A stretch of DNA of 64,000 nucleotides from Zhengitettix transpicula (Eukaryota; Arthropoda; Insecta; Orthoptera; Tetrigidae), in the NCBI GenBank assembly GCA_037074705.1, contig CM073595.1:73332139-73396138 (forward strand), read 5' to 3'. Below, piece by piece: positions 12,848-25,682 of the stretch (position 1 is its first letter; each line of letters begins with the position of its first letter). Below the pieces are notes generated by a model, which saw nothing but the letters and a program-made list of their open reading frames with translations, was not told where the DNA came from and ran no database searches. Both the position numbers and the translations under genes were made by a program.

Positions 12848-13026
12848 GGACTGTTCTAGAACAGCGCTTAAAGGGGAAGGCGCTTAAAGCTCTCCAGAAA
12901 TCAGCTCGTGGTCGATACGGCAAAGCGTTCATTAACCACCGCCAGGTTCTGTGCACTGGCTCCTTTCGGGGAATATCCGGGAACCAATTCCATCACTCTC
13001 CCTTCACTGCCTTGCACATCATCTGA
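12848..13026 (+). CDS. Candidate terminal exon, unrecognised protein
   Basis: The acceptor-like GAAAGTTTTTGCAG ends at 12847. The following frame is the only open one: it reads GTVLEQRLKGKALKALQKSA, then RGRYGKAFINHRQVLC..., and stops at TGA 13024-13026. It is GC-richer than its flanks and has a strongly basic amphipathic stretch (KGKALKALQKSARGRYGK), suggestive of a nucleic-acid- or membrane-binding helix. A possible internal donor, CCGCCAG/GTTCTG near 12942, would make it an internal exon instead. I do not recognise a family. A decayed retrogene or transposon piece is an alternative. Confidence 0.3.
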
Positions 13027-13692
13027 CGAACTCTGCGAATGAATAAGGACAAGGTTTTAGTCAATTCTCACGCAATTTATTACGAAATTGAAGAAAAGAA
13101 AATTATAGAATTTGGTTATTTAACTTATATCCTATATGGTCTCTTCTTAAGTGCGGTTCAAAGACTTTGTAAAAATCGCAGACTTGCTTCAGAAAATAAG
13201 TAAATTCTTACAGGCCTTCAGGTACTGAACAAATATGCTTAAACTTTTGTTCTTACGGCTATAAATAAGATGACGAATTGATTTGATTTTTTTGGATCCA
13301 CAATGACTTGAGATAAATAAATATCGTTGCATAATATTTAAACAAATTTTCAAAAATAATATCGGAGAAACAATATAACACACACATATAATATAGATTT
13401 ATTTAAAACTTAAATGTCGTCAGAAAATAAGCATTAACAAGAAAGGATTAGTAACAGAAACATTTTGTGAGGATTTCGTTTCACAAAAAAAGTTTAGTGT
13501 AAGAAAAAGTATTGGAAATTATGTCCGCTTAAACGTTTATCTTCAGAGAATAAGTAAATCTTTTCGTTCTTGCAGTTTGTGGAGTCACCGTTTTGGACAA
13601 GTATAGGATGAACCTATGTAAAAAATATATTTTGGTTAACGTTGATAGCGCTGATGGGTTACAAAATTGTGAACGCAATGAATCCAAAAACC
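13027..13692. other. AT-rich non-coding DNA
   Basis: No feature is supported. An acceptor-like TTTTCGTTCTTGCAG ends at 13575, but the frames after it are not recognisably coding. Confidence 0.4.
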
Positions 13693-13760
13693 GTAAAAGA
13701 AAAGTTGAAAGGCTGCAGTCACGGCCACGGCCAGTTGGATGCCACGAAAGTCGGTGCGAT
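13693..13760 (+). repeat. Dispersed motif family B, copy 1
   Basis: This 68-bp segment aligns without gaps to 34883-34950, 21,190 bp away. In the last 50 bp, 41 positions are identical, including CTGCAGTCAC and ACGAAAGTCGGTG. In both copies one frame translates similarly (RLQSRPRPVGCHESRCD here, RLQSQQRPDECYESRCD in the other). It may therefore be a decayed coding piece of a transposable element or a repeated exon rather than a non-coding repeat. The family is unknown. Confidence 0.6.
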
Positions 13761-16700
13761 CGTGTTGGCGACAGTAATAATTTATTTTATTTTCTTGTTT
13801 TTAGAAAATAAAACGTCAATACTTTCAGGTATAGTCACTGTTTGTACAAGTTGTCCAGAAAGTCTCAGAAAGGCCTTTTAACCTCTCGTGGAAACACGCG
13901 GCGAGGGTTTTTCTCCTAACACACCGGCAGGCCGAGAAAATATAAAACAACAAATCATATCAACCCGGCTAGCTTAAAGCTAGATCCAAGGTAAAAAAGC
14001 AAAGAAATAGAAAAAATAAGTTGTTCAAAGATATGTTCTTAGTTTTATCCCTCGTTAATTTGATGAAAATGGCTGAGGTAGAAACACTGTAAAATTTTCT
14101 ATCTTCCACTAGGTGCTTTTAAAAAGAGATCAAATCTCTTTTCGTCTCGAGAGAAAATATATATCTTATATTTTTTATCGTCTGTGTCACTAAGCGCTTT
14201 TCAGCAGTCTTTTTATTACTATATCGTTGGTTCAAATGGGCTGAAGGCAGCTTATGCATGAAAAGTGTCATATTAAAACGTAGTTGTTGATAATTACGTA
14301 ACAGCAAAGCACTTAGCTTACTTACATTCAGCACTCTAACAAATCCTACTTTCCAGTCTACTTCGTAGGGGAAGGGTTCATTTAAGAATAATGGATGTGC
14401 ATTATGCAGGCAACAGAAAATATAGTGGGGACGAGTTTCCAGCTACTTAATGCAGGAACAATTCTGTTAAGAGGTACGGAGGAAAATATGTTAGCCAGGT
14501 TGTGAAATCGTTTCTAAGGAAACAATAATATTCAAGTGACAGTCCGGAGTAAAATACAGCTCAAATTGAAGAAATATCAACATACAAAATTGTAAATTAT
14601 ATAGTTTTCGGTTGAGTAACCAAAAATAACACAGTAAAAAATGTTTATCGCCCTAGGTTATATTCCATAACCCTATAGATAATATGGGCTACAGTGGTGT
14701 AGAATATGTAATTAATTGTAAAGAACTTGTAATAATTATTTATAATAATAACGTTTAAATTTTCTTTGTTCAATTAGCCTATTTCTTGAGTGGACATCTT
14801 GGATTATATATGAATGTTGTAATTGAGTGAGTGAGATTTTTTTTTTGCACCTCGCTCAAAGGAAATTCAATTCATTATTCCTTTCTGTTTCTACTAATTT
14901 AAAAATCCGTAATTGAGATAACGTCAGGAGCAGTTAATCAAGCCAAATGAATTCGCTTTGCGATCATATCTTTTATCGTTCTGTCAGTTTGTGTGAAACG
15001 AGACATTCATCATCAAGAAACTATATTGATGAGATCTAAATTAGTTCTTTGTAAAGCACCTAAATTAATTTGACCTATCGCTGGTTTTATAATGATTCTG
15101 TGAATTTCTCAATTCTTGAGTAAATCAAGGATCGCGATCGTGATGACACAGGCCTCTTCACAACAGGATGCACGAACTATGTTGAATATTCTGTGCCTAA
15201 CTCTGAATTTTTCCTTGAATGTTGTCAATAGGATAATGAACATTAAAACTTTTTTTAAAGAAAAGGTTAAATGTTCAACTTTGTCATCACTGATACCAGA
15301 ATGTGCTAAATTGATTTTCAGCCAAATGGATATTTCTACAGCTTATACTTGTTCTTTGAATGTTAAACTGGGATTTATTTTTCAAATTGTGGATGCAGTC
15401 CTCTTGTCACGAAATCATTCATATAGAACAGTCTACAACTATAGAGACAAATAATAAAAGAAGCAGATACGTAGTAGTACACTGATAACTAGAAAAACGA
15501 GTAAAGGTCCAAAAATTATAAGTTACACTTAATGTTTGCGAAGTATTTTTATTCATTAATTTTTAGGCTATGTTTTTCCAAAAGAATTTATATTATTACA
15601 ATAATTTGTGTTTGAATAAATTACACATAACTCATAAATGTTAAATCCTTTTTCAGTTTTCAGATTGATAGTTCCGCCTTAACGTGTAATTTTCATAGGC
15701 CAAACGCCCAATTGAAGTAAAGTAAATACTGACGATCTGGGGTTTATAAAGTAGAAGTACTGGTCTGCCATGTGACCAGTTCATAACTCAGGTGAGATAA
15801 GTGATCTTTTATTTATAAGGTTGCTATTGACTCAGTAGTTGCGCTCTTACTCCTGCAATTTTGTTGAGTTGATGAAGGGAGTCGTAAACTCTGGATACGA
15901 GTCATGATAAAATATTTATGAGGGATATTCATTTAATGGCATAAAACTGTAATCATTTTAATTTAAAAGAACCTGTGGCATTACTTTTTTTTTCCATAGT
16001 TCACTTTATTAATCATCTCTCAAGTCAGCATACAATTATAATTATGTAACAGCATGTTCTCAACAGTTTAACTGATGTTATTAATGTAAATTATTAGATT
16101 TAATTACCATTTTAATCAATGTATGGTTTTTCATAGATTCTGTTTTCTTTTCAATTTTACGTAACATAAGCTCCGCGATCGAGATGACACCGCCATTTCA
16201 ATAAAGCAGATTACAACATTAGGCACAAGCGATGCTTAATATTGTGTGCGTTACTCTGCTTTGCACTTCCAACGCACGTATCTCAAAATATATACGTTTT
16301 ATCATGAAAATGTAACACACAATCATCATGATTGATTATTCTCTTAAATGAGAAGTTTTCTGCGATGAACAAACGCGTTCTCCAGTAGCGTTAAATATGA
16401 AAGAATGACTGAACCAAGTTCTATGAACTTCTGAATGGAGCTTTTTTCGTCACATTTACGAAAGTAAAAAATAAAAAAATATTTCAAAACTGGTCCTGTA
16501 TTATTGAAAAATAAATTGACCTCTAAAGATATTCATAAGTTGATAAAAAAATGTAAACCAGATTTGAACTGAATCGAATAATTCCAAACCCGTGTAGTCG
16601 CTTTCAAATTATTTTTATTTAACCCATTTTCATGTAAGATAAAAGTAATATATTCCTGAATGACGGTATGAATAGTGAAAGTGATTGACGATATCTGTAA

Positions 16701-18042
16701 ACTATATACTTAGTTATTTTCAAATATTTTATTAAAGTCTGATAAAACTCAGCAGCCGTTTCCAAAAAAATGGTGGTTTCATTTTTTCACAAATTATTCA
16801 CGACTACATGTCTTCGCCCTCCAATTTTGATTCACAAATAATTTATCAGTGTAGCGGAAATAAAAAATTCATTAAGTTAAAAAGTGATCTGTATGCTTTT
16901 GTCAATATCAAACACTCAGAAATTATGCAGTATAAAACTGAAGGATGAATTTATTTTTTCAAATATGAAACACTCTGTCGTCTCAATTTGTGTTTGATTT
17001 GGAATGAATCTATTAGAGCCTACATTTCTGAAAATAAAATATTTGAACACTCAACTTTGTGATTCAATGGTCGGTGCTCGAACTGGAAGTCTCGCAGTAG
17101 ATACTCGGAGGGTGAAGCGATCCTGGTAGCTTTGAAGTTTACTCTTGTGGAAGAGCTTATCGTTTCAGAGTGGAGGTGTGTGTGTGTGTGTGTGTTTGTG
17201 TCTGGCAGTAACGCGTATTACGTCATCTGTGCGGAGGCGTGGGAAATGAATGAATCAATTGTCTCATCCTGGCTATGCCGCTAAACTAGCATCTTAGCTG
17301 TGAAACGCTATTCACAGAAACCATGTCAGCGACTAGAGGCTCTCAGATACGTGGTTTACTGATTAACAGATGGGTAGAATGAGGAATGATTCAGACAGTC
17401 ACATCCAATTGAAGTCCAAATTGGCTGAAAATTGACATGGTTTTATTTAAAGTTGACATTCCAACCAGATTTTATGCGGAGTTTCAAAAGGTATTTTACC
17501 ATAAATAATATCAAAATTAGATATTCAAAGATAAAACCCCAATAAAGTTGAGAACCCGGATCTAAAAGACTAAAAAGACATGAAGTTACAAAATTTTACT
17601 TCACATCGTGTTCCGGTAAGAAGTATTTGATTATAAAATACAAGTAACCTATAGTTTTATTCGCTGCTTGCGAGTCACAATTAATACCCTTTTTCGTGTC
17701 TTCCTCATTGGGTTCAACATCAACTTTATTTCGAGGAGCAACTACTTTTACAAAGCCTTATTTAAATCTATAGTGCTAATTGGAGGAAATTTTGGTAATC
17801 ACGATCGGCTTGTACAAACTGACATTCTATGAATTGAAGACCGCTTTTAAATATTGTTACGAAATACGAACACTGTTCAGTTGGCATTTCTTTCACGGTT
17901 AAGAATTTAAAAGTAAATTGTGATATCTAAAAACAAGAGTTTATCTGGTTCATCCAAACATTTACATAATTCGCGTATCTCATGTGTAATCTAATAAATG
18001 AAATAGTGTGTTTGTTTGTGTGTTTGTGTGCATGTACGTTCC
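13761..18042. other. AT-rich non-coding DNA
   Basis: Short chance ORFs only (14119-14334 minus; 15116-15454 plus, 112 codons). There is a short TG-rich microsatellite near 17177-17200. Segments near 15130-15210 and 16172-16258 share short words (CGCGATCG.GATGACAC, AATATT.TGTG, ACTCTG), suggesting a very old shared repeat that I cannot establish. Confidence 0.4.
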
Positions 18043-18427
18043 GCATACAAATCTACACCCGTGGAGCAAATCTAACCAAATTTCGAACACGTGTTGCTTT
18101 TGCACCAAAAACAAACACTGTGGCGGTAAGGCACGTCTATAAATCCAAGGGACAGGGGGGGAGGGGAATTTTCAGACACGTCAAACAGCCGATAGTTGCG
18201 TCTGGTAAATACTTTTCGGGGTCAGTGAGATAGATAGTGTTTCCCCTGATGTTTTTCTTTATAATTTCAACCCCTTTTGGCGTAGGTGGTGAGTACCTTT
18301 AGGGATGAGGGTGACGGGGCTTTACATAAAAATAACGCAAAAACAAGATAGATTGGAGTTAAATCCGGGGTTATGAATGACGCTGTGTTTAATTATGACA
18401 ACCTGGGCAACGCCAGACACCCAGCTG
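18043..18427 (-). repeat. Dispersed repeat family A, near-full copy
   Basis: Reading the reverse strand, all family blocks appear in order: the head (CCAGCTGGGTGTCTGGCGTTGC in short pieces), the TCATAATTAAACACAGCG block, the AACCCCGGATTTAACTCC B-box-like region, GCGTTATTTTTATGTAA, the CACCCTCATCCCTAAAGGTA block, the ATCTCACTGACCCCGAAAAG block, the CAGTGTTTGTTTTTGG block, and the CACGTGT and CACGGGTGTAGATTTGTATG tail motifs. The plus-strand ORF at 17982-18233 overlaps it and is not a gene. Confidence 0.85.
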
Positions 18428-20838
18428 GTAAGTAACTAAACGAAAGGGAGCAATGATTACTTTTATTTTCCCCCACGAATTCAACTTAAAATTATGAATT
18501 ATGTTCAATGATCTAAAATGACGTAGCTTGGCATAAATTTACGTACTATATATCTCTATTCACATTCTATGAATCCTGTTCCCAAATTGACTACTCGTTT
18601 TATAAGAAAATGAAGCCATATTTAAACTGGGTTCTTCTTATTAATATTCTAGCCTGATATTATAACATAACAGAAAATTAGTATAGGAATGCATTTCTTT
18701 CTTGGAAAATGTGTTTTACATGCGTTGATAAGTTCGAGAGTATCACTTGATTTGTCAGTAAAAATAATACACCACGTCCCAAATAGAAATACCCTTGCGA
18801 TAGTTTATGGTCGACGTGATTCTAGAATACGGGGAAATCACATATGCACAATCCATATTAAGGGTGAGAATATCCAGGTCTGTTAGGAGCTGCTGTAGCC
18901 AAGTGCAGCTGCTGGACTTGGAAAGGAAGTTGTAAATTGGCAACCTTCATGCTCGTCCACGTATTAACGTACAGGCAGCACGCAGACAAAAGTTTCACAT
19001 CCAAACAATTACCCCTGACCGTAGTTTCATTTGTAGATATGAGCTCATAATATGCAGCAGGTCATTGAACGTAACTTAAGTAGTGAACAAAAGTAGTCAC
19101 CAGTAGCCTTCCTTTAAGATTATTGATAGTAAAGAAGGTGCCCTGAATGATAAACATCTAGCAAAACAAATCTCTGGTCCGAAGATTTTATCACGTACGC
19201 GAAATATTCGCAAGAAATTTTAAGTAAACGAGTCTCGTAATTCCGGGGACACGAGGAGAAGTAAGAAGACTGTGCCACTCTCTTCCTGGAACGCGGAAAC
19301 AGTCGAGAGATTGCGGCGTTTGGGCTACCCGTCAAAGTGGGTATTATAGAGCCACAGTTCGAATTTTACAATATTTATCACCACAGTCCCGCAATCCTCG
19401 ATGTTTATTTATGTATAAACATAGCCAGTATTTTTGACAATTTGTAATTAGAGCAGAAAAAAAATAAACATTTTTTGTTATGAAAAATATAAATTGTTAA
19501 CAGTTGTACTATTTAATTTTGGCCGTCCCTATTACTAAACAATTATTCATAATTAAATAATTAATTATGTTTTCAATATTGTAGCTTCAGGTGGAGAAAT
19601 AAAGTAAAAAAAAACCTTAAGAGTAAAAGGATCAACAAAATAAGAAATATATTGTGTCGACATTGTAAACAACCTTTTTTAATCTTAGCCTTAATGTTAA
19701 TTGATTGAAATTGTTTCACGTTAAAGTAGTAGTGTGCTTCTGTAGTAGAATAGGAAGAATAGAAAATGAACTAAAATTGATTTATTTGTTAGGCGACGTT
19801 TTCCAACCAACCGTCAGACATCATATATTTCCACATGAGGTCTGAGTAATATAGAATCACCGAAAAGAATATGTTATCAGACTTGCGTACTCAGTTGAGC
19901 CGCATATGGCAATTTACAACCTATACCGTACATTGCGACGCCACGAAGCAGTTAGGCAATCACGGTCCACTGAAACCATTGTTCCACCGTGACAAAACTG
20001 AAGCCTTCTCTCCCTGGGGCTTCTCTTAATTAAAACGCCACCCACATAATTCTATTTGGAGACGGCACAATCGAAATGAGCCTCGTCGGTTGTGAGTGGA
20101 GTCAATTACAAAATAGTGATAAACAAGAGGGGAAGCTGTGTTGCGGACAGGACAACAATACCAATCACAAGGGCGACTAACAAAGAATAATTCTCTCAAA
20201 CGATAGGCGGATCTTCCACTACATAATTATAAGCGAACTTAATAAACACAGTAACACAGGGCGAATAATGTGATATGAAAGACAAATGCGCTGGTTGTAA
20301 AATTTTCAGTATTTAAAACTTGAACGCTTATTCTAATTGCTCTCCGTTTGACCTCATTCCAGGAAAACTGGATGAAATAAAAATCTCATCATCTCTTAAA
20401 ATTTATTCACCCGTTCCCTAAAAAAACAGGTAAAGAGTTAGGTCTAAATTAGCCACATCAAATATACGAGACGAACAATTTATTTCTGGTCCACATAATC
20501 GTTGAAGAGTAAATGAGTCTTCATGACGATCTAACTTAATATCAACTAGAGAACTAACTGGTATTTACATAGCCTGTAAAAGGATAGCAGTGAAACTACG
20601 GTAACTTAATTTTTCTCGTTTTCGTAGGATCAATTAATTTTTCAAAAAACTCGCCAGATTTTCCCATAAGTATTTTTTCTATCCTTAGCTCCGGATTCCC
20701 AATGAAACCCATTTAAAAGTCTCTAAATGCAAAAAAAAATCATTAAATGATGTATGTATTAATAATAATCCGATTTCAAAAGTTCATATTTTAACCCGTT
20801 GTGATGGAACAATGTACGGTTAAAAAGAGGAAGACTCA
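18428..20838. other. AT-rich non-coding DNA around one small ORF
   Basis: Apart from the small ORF at 19871, the stretch has a GC-richer island at 19115-19340, open on the reverse strand for 71 codons and unrecognised. The rest is featureless. Confidence 0.4.
19871..20029 (+). other. Small ATG-started ORF, 52 residues, unrecognised
   Basis: A frame beginning MLSDLRTQLSRIWQF and ending ...TEAFSPWGFS stops at TAA 20027-20029. The region is GC-richer than its flanks and the composition is protein-like (W, H, C, D, R present), which is unusual in this window. No family is recognised, and there is no TATA box or clear splice site. It could be an isolated exon, a relic or chance. Confidence 0.25.
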
Positions 20839-21067
20839 CTTTATGTGCCTAAACGTCCAGCTAAAATAGTCGAACTGCGGGACCGAATAACAACAGTTAT
20901 AGACATATGCCGAGCATCTCAAAGATAGAATATTGAGCACCTTTGAGTTGTGAAGTAAAGGAACTTTATGTATTTTCCTTTTTACAAAATTAACATTAAT
21001 TTTATATGCTTATTATATTTCAAAATATATACATGTCAAAACGGAAGATTCATTTTCAGACGCCCTG
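20839..21067 (+). mobile_element. Tc1/mariner-superfamily element, 3' end only, transposase relic
   Basis: The transposase C-terminus is readable at 20839-20946: LYVPKRPAKIVELRDRI, then TTVIDICRASQR, an in-frame TAG, then NIEHL and TGA. This matches the C-terminal pattern of insect Tc1/mariner-type transposases (VP..P..I.ELR.RI...DICRAS.G.HIEHL). The catalytic part is missing, so it is dead. The element ends at 21067 with CAGACGCCCTG followed by the TA expected at a target site (21068-21069). About 50 bp of its end match the end of the copy at 52407, for example GAATC.TCCG.TTTGACAT when both are read inward. It has a large internal or 5' deletion, and the left edge is unclear. Confidence 0.75.
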
Positions 21068-21069
21068 TA

Positions 21070-24000
21070 TATAATTCCATTAAATCATAATTCCGGTTAT
21101 TATTCAAACTCTGATAAGGTAACAGAAAGAGCAACAAATGTTTAAGGTTAATTAATAGGGCAAAACACATTGAATTACGCAGAAAGTTATCCATTTTAAA
21201 GGCATTGCTGAATTTAATACATCCCAGAAAACAATATAAAATTAAATGATGAAATGTGAATATATTAACAAATGGGTTCGGAACTATGGTCCCATAATCA
21301 TAACTAATATATATTATGATCATGTTTAATATTAACAGTAGCACGGGCAACAACTTCATGGTAAAAATGTGCAAAGGATTAAGTTTATAAAATTTCTCAA
21401 AATTAACTTTTATCATTAAAATAAATTCATGAGGAAGAATTATATTGAAAATTTGATCTTAAATTTTTGCAATAATTCCGGAAAATGATATTGTGTCAGT
21501 ATTTTTAATCTTAAACTTAATATAACATATCATACCATAGTTGCAAAAACTCTTGTTAATATATCCATCACGTGAGGAAATCTTCTTTGTGTTGAGAGAC
21601 AGTCTAAAGAAGTTTCATTGGAAAGCGATTATTATAACAACATACAGTTTTTCCATATCGAAATAAAAATATCCTTTGTTCCCTTGAAATAATGATTATT
21701 TGGTTCTTACAATTATATATAATTAAATTAGTTGTCATTATTATCTTAGCACGTTATGCACCTCAACCAGAATCAGCAGCCATTGCAGATGTCATCAAAT
21801 TAGTAAGAATTAATGTCGAATCAAATATATACGTGCTTTTCAATTGAAGTTGCCACAAAATAATTGAGTCTGTTACGGAAAAGGGTTATTTATGTATAAT
21901 CAATAATTAATCACATTAATGGTTAATTTGTTTCTTATAAGTTAATACAACGTTATTCAGACATAAGTTTTGAATTATTTACATTTTTTAGTTATAATTA
22001 AAGTTTAAAACCAGATACCTTAAAACATGATAGTATATTCGTGTATATCTAACAAATTCTTTGTTCGACTTTAGCGGAAAGCTGAATTGGAATTGTCAGA
22101 ATACGTAGGATGATGTAAAATCACTTTTTTTAATACTTAATTGGCAATGCTAGACTTGTAATCAATGAGTCGTCGCTCGTCTGATTTAAGAAGCGAACGG
22201 TTTCCCGTTTCGCGTACCGTAAACTTTAGTCTCTCTCTGTTGTAGGAACATTTACATCAATTTACATATGTTGTGGAGTTCTAAAATATTCACTGCATGT
22301 AGTATTTTTTTTCCATTTAAGATTAAAGGATTTTCAGTTACTTCAACAGTTCAAACCTGGTATAATTTTTTAAGGCTCTTTTCCGTTGTCAAATTATTAA
22401 AATATTGGACAATATATAACCTGTACGCCATTCTTTAACATATCTCAAATCAAATATATTACTTGTTAATTTAGTAAAACTCTTAATTAGTTTGTATTAT
22501 TCGAGTGAAATTTTGCTTTGCTCATTAATATATCAGAGGTCGAAAATCAGTTTATTATTAACTTTAAAATACGTTAATAAATTCAGTTACTCGGCACATT
22601 GGAGCGACCATTCACGTTTCACCATTCAAAACAACGGCACCGAATCGCTTGTCACAATCACATTTGAAAACAAAACTACAGAACACAGGACGCTTATGAT
22701 TCATTTCACACCACCAATTATGGATTAATAAATTTCGCAGAAATATGCTAACGTGTCCGTTCGTGATTGACGTAATTGGCATTCCACTTTGGTTATTCGG
22801 TACATAATAAATTCAACTCTCGTTGACGCTCCGATTCGAATAATGAGTAAAATATTTTTTATTCTCCGCTCGTCATAATGCCAGATATCACTCCAATATA
22901 AAAGTGATATAATTTTGTGATATGAAATATTACATTAATTTTTCCTTTACACCACTCTAAACATATTGTTGTTTTTCATTTGGATATATTTTATGAGTAA
23001 ATTTTCTCACCTCATGGAATTTTTACGTAGTTTTTGGCTACCTGATTTATTATATTGTTATATACAATGAGTAACAGAACACATATCAATGAGTTTTATG
23101 GAGGAAATATTCTGTTACCGTAGTAATATAACATGAACAATCTGATAAAAGTACAAAAACGGTGCTGAATTAAAGATTTTTGAAATGTCTGTAATAATAA
23201 TTTATCTTATTAATAAAAAAAATTGTAAAGGCAAATAAACCATTATGTAGCTGCTTCAGAATCGCGATTAGGCAACTTCTTGATTTCCATTAAGCGAAAA
23301 TGGCTGACAATAACAAATCAACAATTGTGCCTTTTTTGTTGCTTCCTAATTCTAAGTAGCATATAGTAAGTGCGTTCTTAAAAAATCAATAACTATAGCA
23401 TTGTGGATTGGACACTTTTTTTAAAAAATTATTACCAACATTGAAACATGTCATTTCACTTCACATATACAGTATTACGACATGCCCATTTTGCTTCATT
23501 TTTTGGAAATGTCTTTATGACGATAAACAACAGAAAGTAACCTCATCGATTAAGATCATGTGAAATGGTGCACGAAATAAATGTTATTATATTGTCAGAC
23601 TACTTTTTAAATTCCTTTCTGGGCTTTATTAGTTTTCATAATAATTAGTTATTAATTTATTGAGGACCGTCGGATGCATTGCTTGACCAGGTCATCGATG
23701 TAATTAAAACAAGTCCATAAACAATTCTTTTCATATTATATTATTAAGTGCCCATTACCTACATTAAATTGTCGTAAGCTACCGAAGTGAAGCTTGTTTT
23801 AATTCTAATATTCATGAGTACTTAAACTGTCGTTTTTTAAAATACCTGATTTTAGCGTTTAAATACAATTACGAGACGTAAATAATTTTTTGAGAGATAA
23901 GTTCCGAGCCATTATTTAAATACAGGTGAATCTTTTACAAACGATCAAAATATTTTTCAGCTTAGAATGCGAATTATTTAACGTGAATGTTGTGCACAAT

Positions 24001-25682
24001 GGGACAAGTGACAGAGGGTTAGGTCGACCGCAGGCGCTGAACGTGGACCGTAATTCATTCTGAATAAATGTCAACTTCGAGCGATATCGATCACCAACCT
24101 GGAGCCTGTGTCCTGGGTTTCTCGGAGATACTTCGCCGGCGTTGTTCTCCATATATACCTGTATTAGAATCGACAGATCGTGGTTCTCTATCTGCTCATG
24201 TATGACGTAACGAAGACGAATGATTCTAGATATCAAATATGAATATTGAGTATGAGTATCGTTTTGATTTGTCTTTGAAAAATTAACGGCCAAGGTGTAA
24301 CCAATTTGATATTTTTCGAATTAACCCTGTTATTATGGTTTTAATGTTCTGCTGATTTAATTTGACATTATTTTTTTATAAAATAAATGTTACAAAAAAT
24401 TTCTTTATCTAAAATTATTTCAAAATTATATATTTTTAACTATTTATCAGAAAAAAAAATGGAAAATTCATAGTTTCTAATTAACAAATAATTTTGATAC
24501 TTATTCTTTTGTAAAAAATTGAAAGTTCGATATGCCTTCATTATAAATGCTACCGAGAACAAATGGCCGGGGAAATATATTTACGTTTTGCTTAAACTAA
24601 AGAACAACTTCAATAATACTTCCATGATAAAAAAAATGTACGGAAATAAAATTAGGTCTGTAAGAAATAAAATTCCACTCATTTGCTCTCTCGCTGGTCT
24701 GAGGCATCAAACGGCGGCCATTTTTCTGGATATCACCAGTAATTGCGGTAAAAATCAAACAAGTAAAACATTTTAATACACTTGACCACGACGAAGAACA
24801 AATTAAATTATTTTTTTAGATCGTAGTAATTAGGAGATAGATGAAATAATTTTTAAAACTTCACTCCAAAAATATTGTAAGTTATAAGTTATTATACGAT
24901 AGAAAAAGTTTACGAAATTTTTATTTATTTTATTTAGTTTTTCAGTTTGAAACTGAAAGTTATTGATTTTCTTAGGTACAGTATCATGATACAGTAGTAA
25001 TAAGGGTTTTTTATTATAAGTGTAATGAAGTGTTTATTTAATTTTAGGGGTAATACGGCTCAGACCCAGATTGAAACTATTCGTCTACTAACAATACTAC
25101 ATGGGAGTGAATTTTAATTAGTGCTTTTGATTTCGTAATATCAGTGTTTTCAGACTGAAAGTTGAGTTGAGTAGTTACTGAGACCGTCGATGGAGCATCT
25201 GAAAACAGAAAGAAAACATCCTGTAAAATTGTCGAAAATTTTCAATCGTGAATGGTGAAATTTATCCGCGACTTAAGACGAGTTAGGGTGAGAGGTAGCG
25301 GATACACGGGTTTTGCAAGACTCCATATAAGGGAAATGGAGCCATTAGCTGTCACTAGGAGAGCTACAGTCGCAATGTGTCGCTGGAAAATCCACTGGAG
25401 ATCCTGTTTCTATAACGGGTCACGTCATTTGTGATTCTATTACTCGAAAGCAGAAATTACTTTGGCCAGAGGGACAGTAATTGCTGCAGATATCCACAAA
25501 GCAGGCAAAGTTTCCATTATGAAGGAGGCTTCTCGCATTTTAAATCGCCGACACCATGGAGTTATAATAACTACAATTAGTGTTGGACAACGAGATCCGG
25601 TCGTTTTCCCGACAACAATATCCCGATTGACGGGATTTTCCCAAAAGGTGCGTTTCCACGAAATAAAGCTAATATTAATATT
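21070..25682. other. AT-rich non-coding DNA
   Basis: A 126-codon reverse-strand frame (21036-21416) runs into the transposon end and is low-complexity F/L/I/N, most likely chance. A GC-richer patch near 22590-22730 has a protein-like frame (SAHWSDHSRFTIQNNGTESL) without splice signals. The patch at 24000-24130 is open on the reverse strand (NAGEVSPRNPGHRLQVGDRY) and may be a transposon relic. The 25250-25690 patch has open frames on both strands and is not recognisable. Confidence 0.4.

Noticed and set aside
15116..15454. 112-codon plus-strand ORF, and a possible shared segment near 16172-16258
   Set aside because: No domain, alternative start codon only, and the similarity to the 16-kb segment is limited to short words.
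17982..18233. Plus-strand 83-codon ORF
   Set aside because: Most of it is the antisense of a family A repeat copy.
21036..21416. 126-codon reverse-strand ORF
   Set aside because: Low-complexity F/L/I/N composition, and its last codons read through the terminal sequence of a transposon. A frame of this length is plausible by chance at this AT content.
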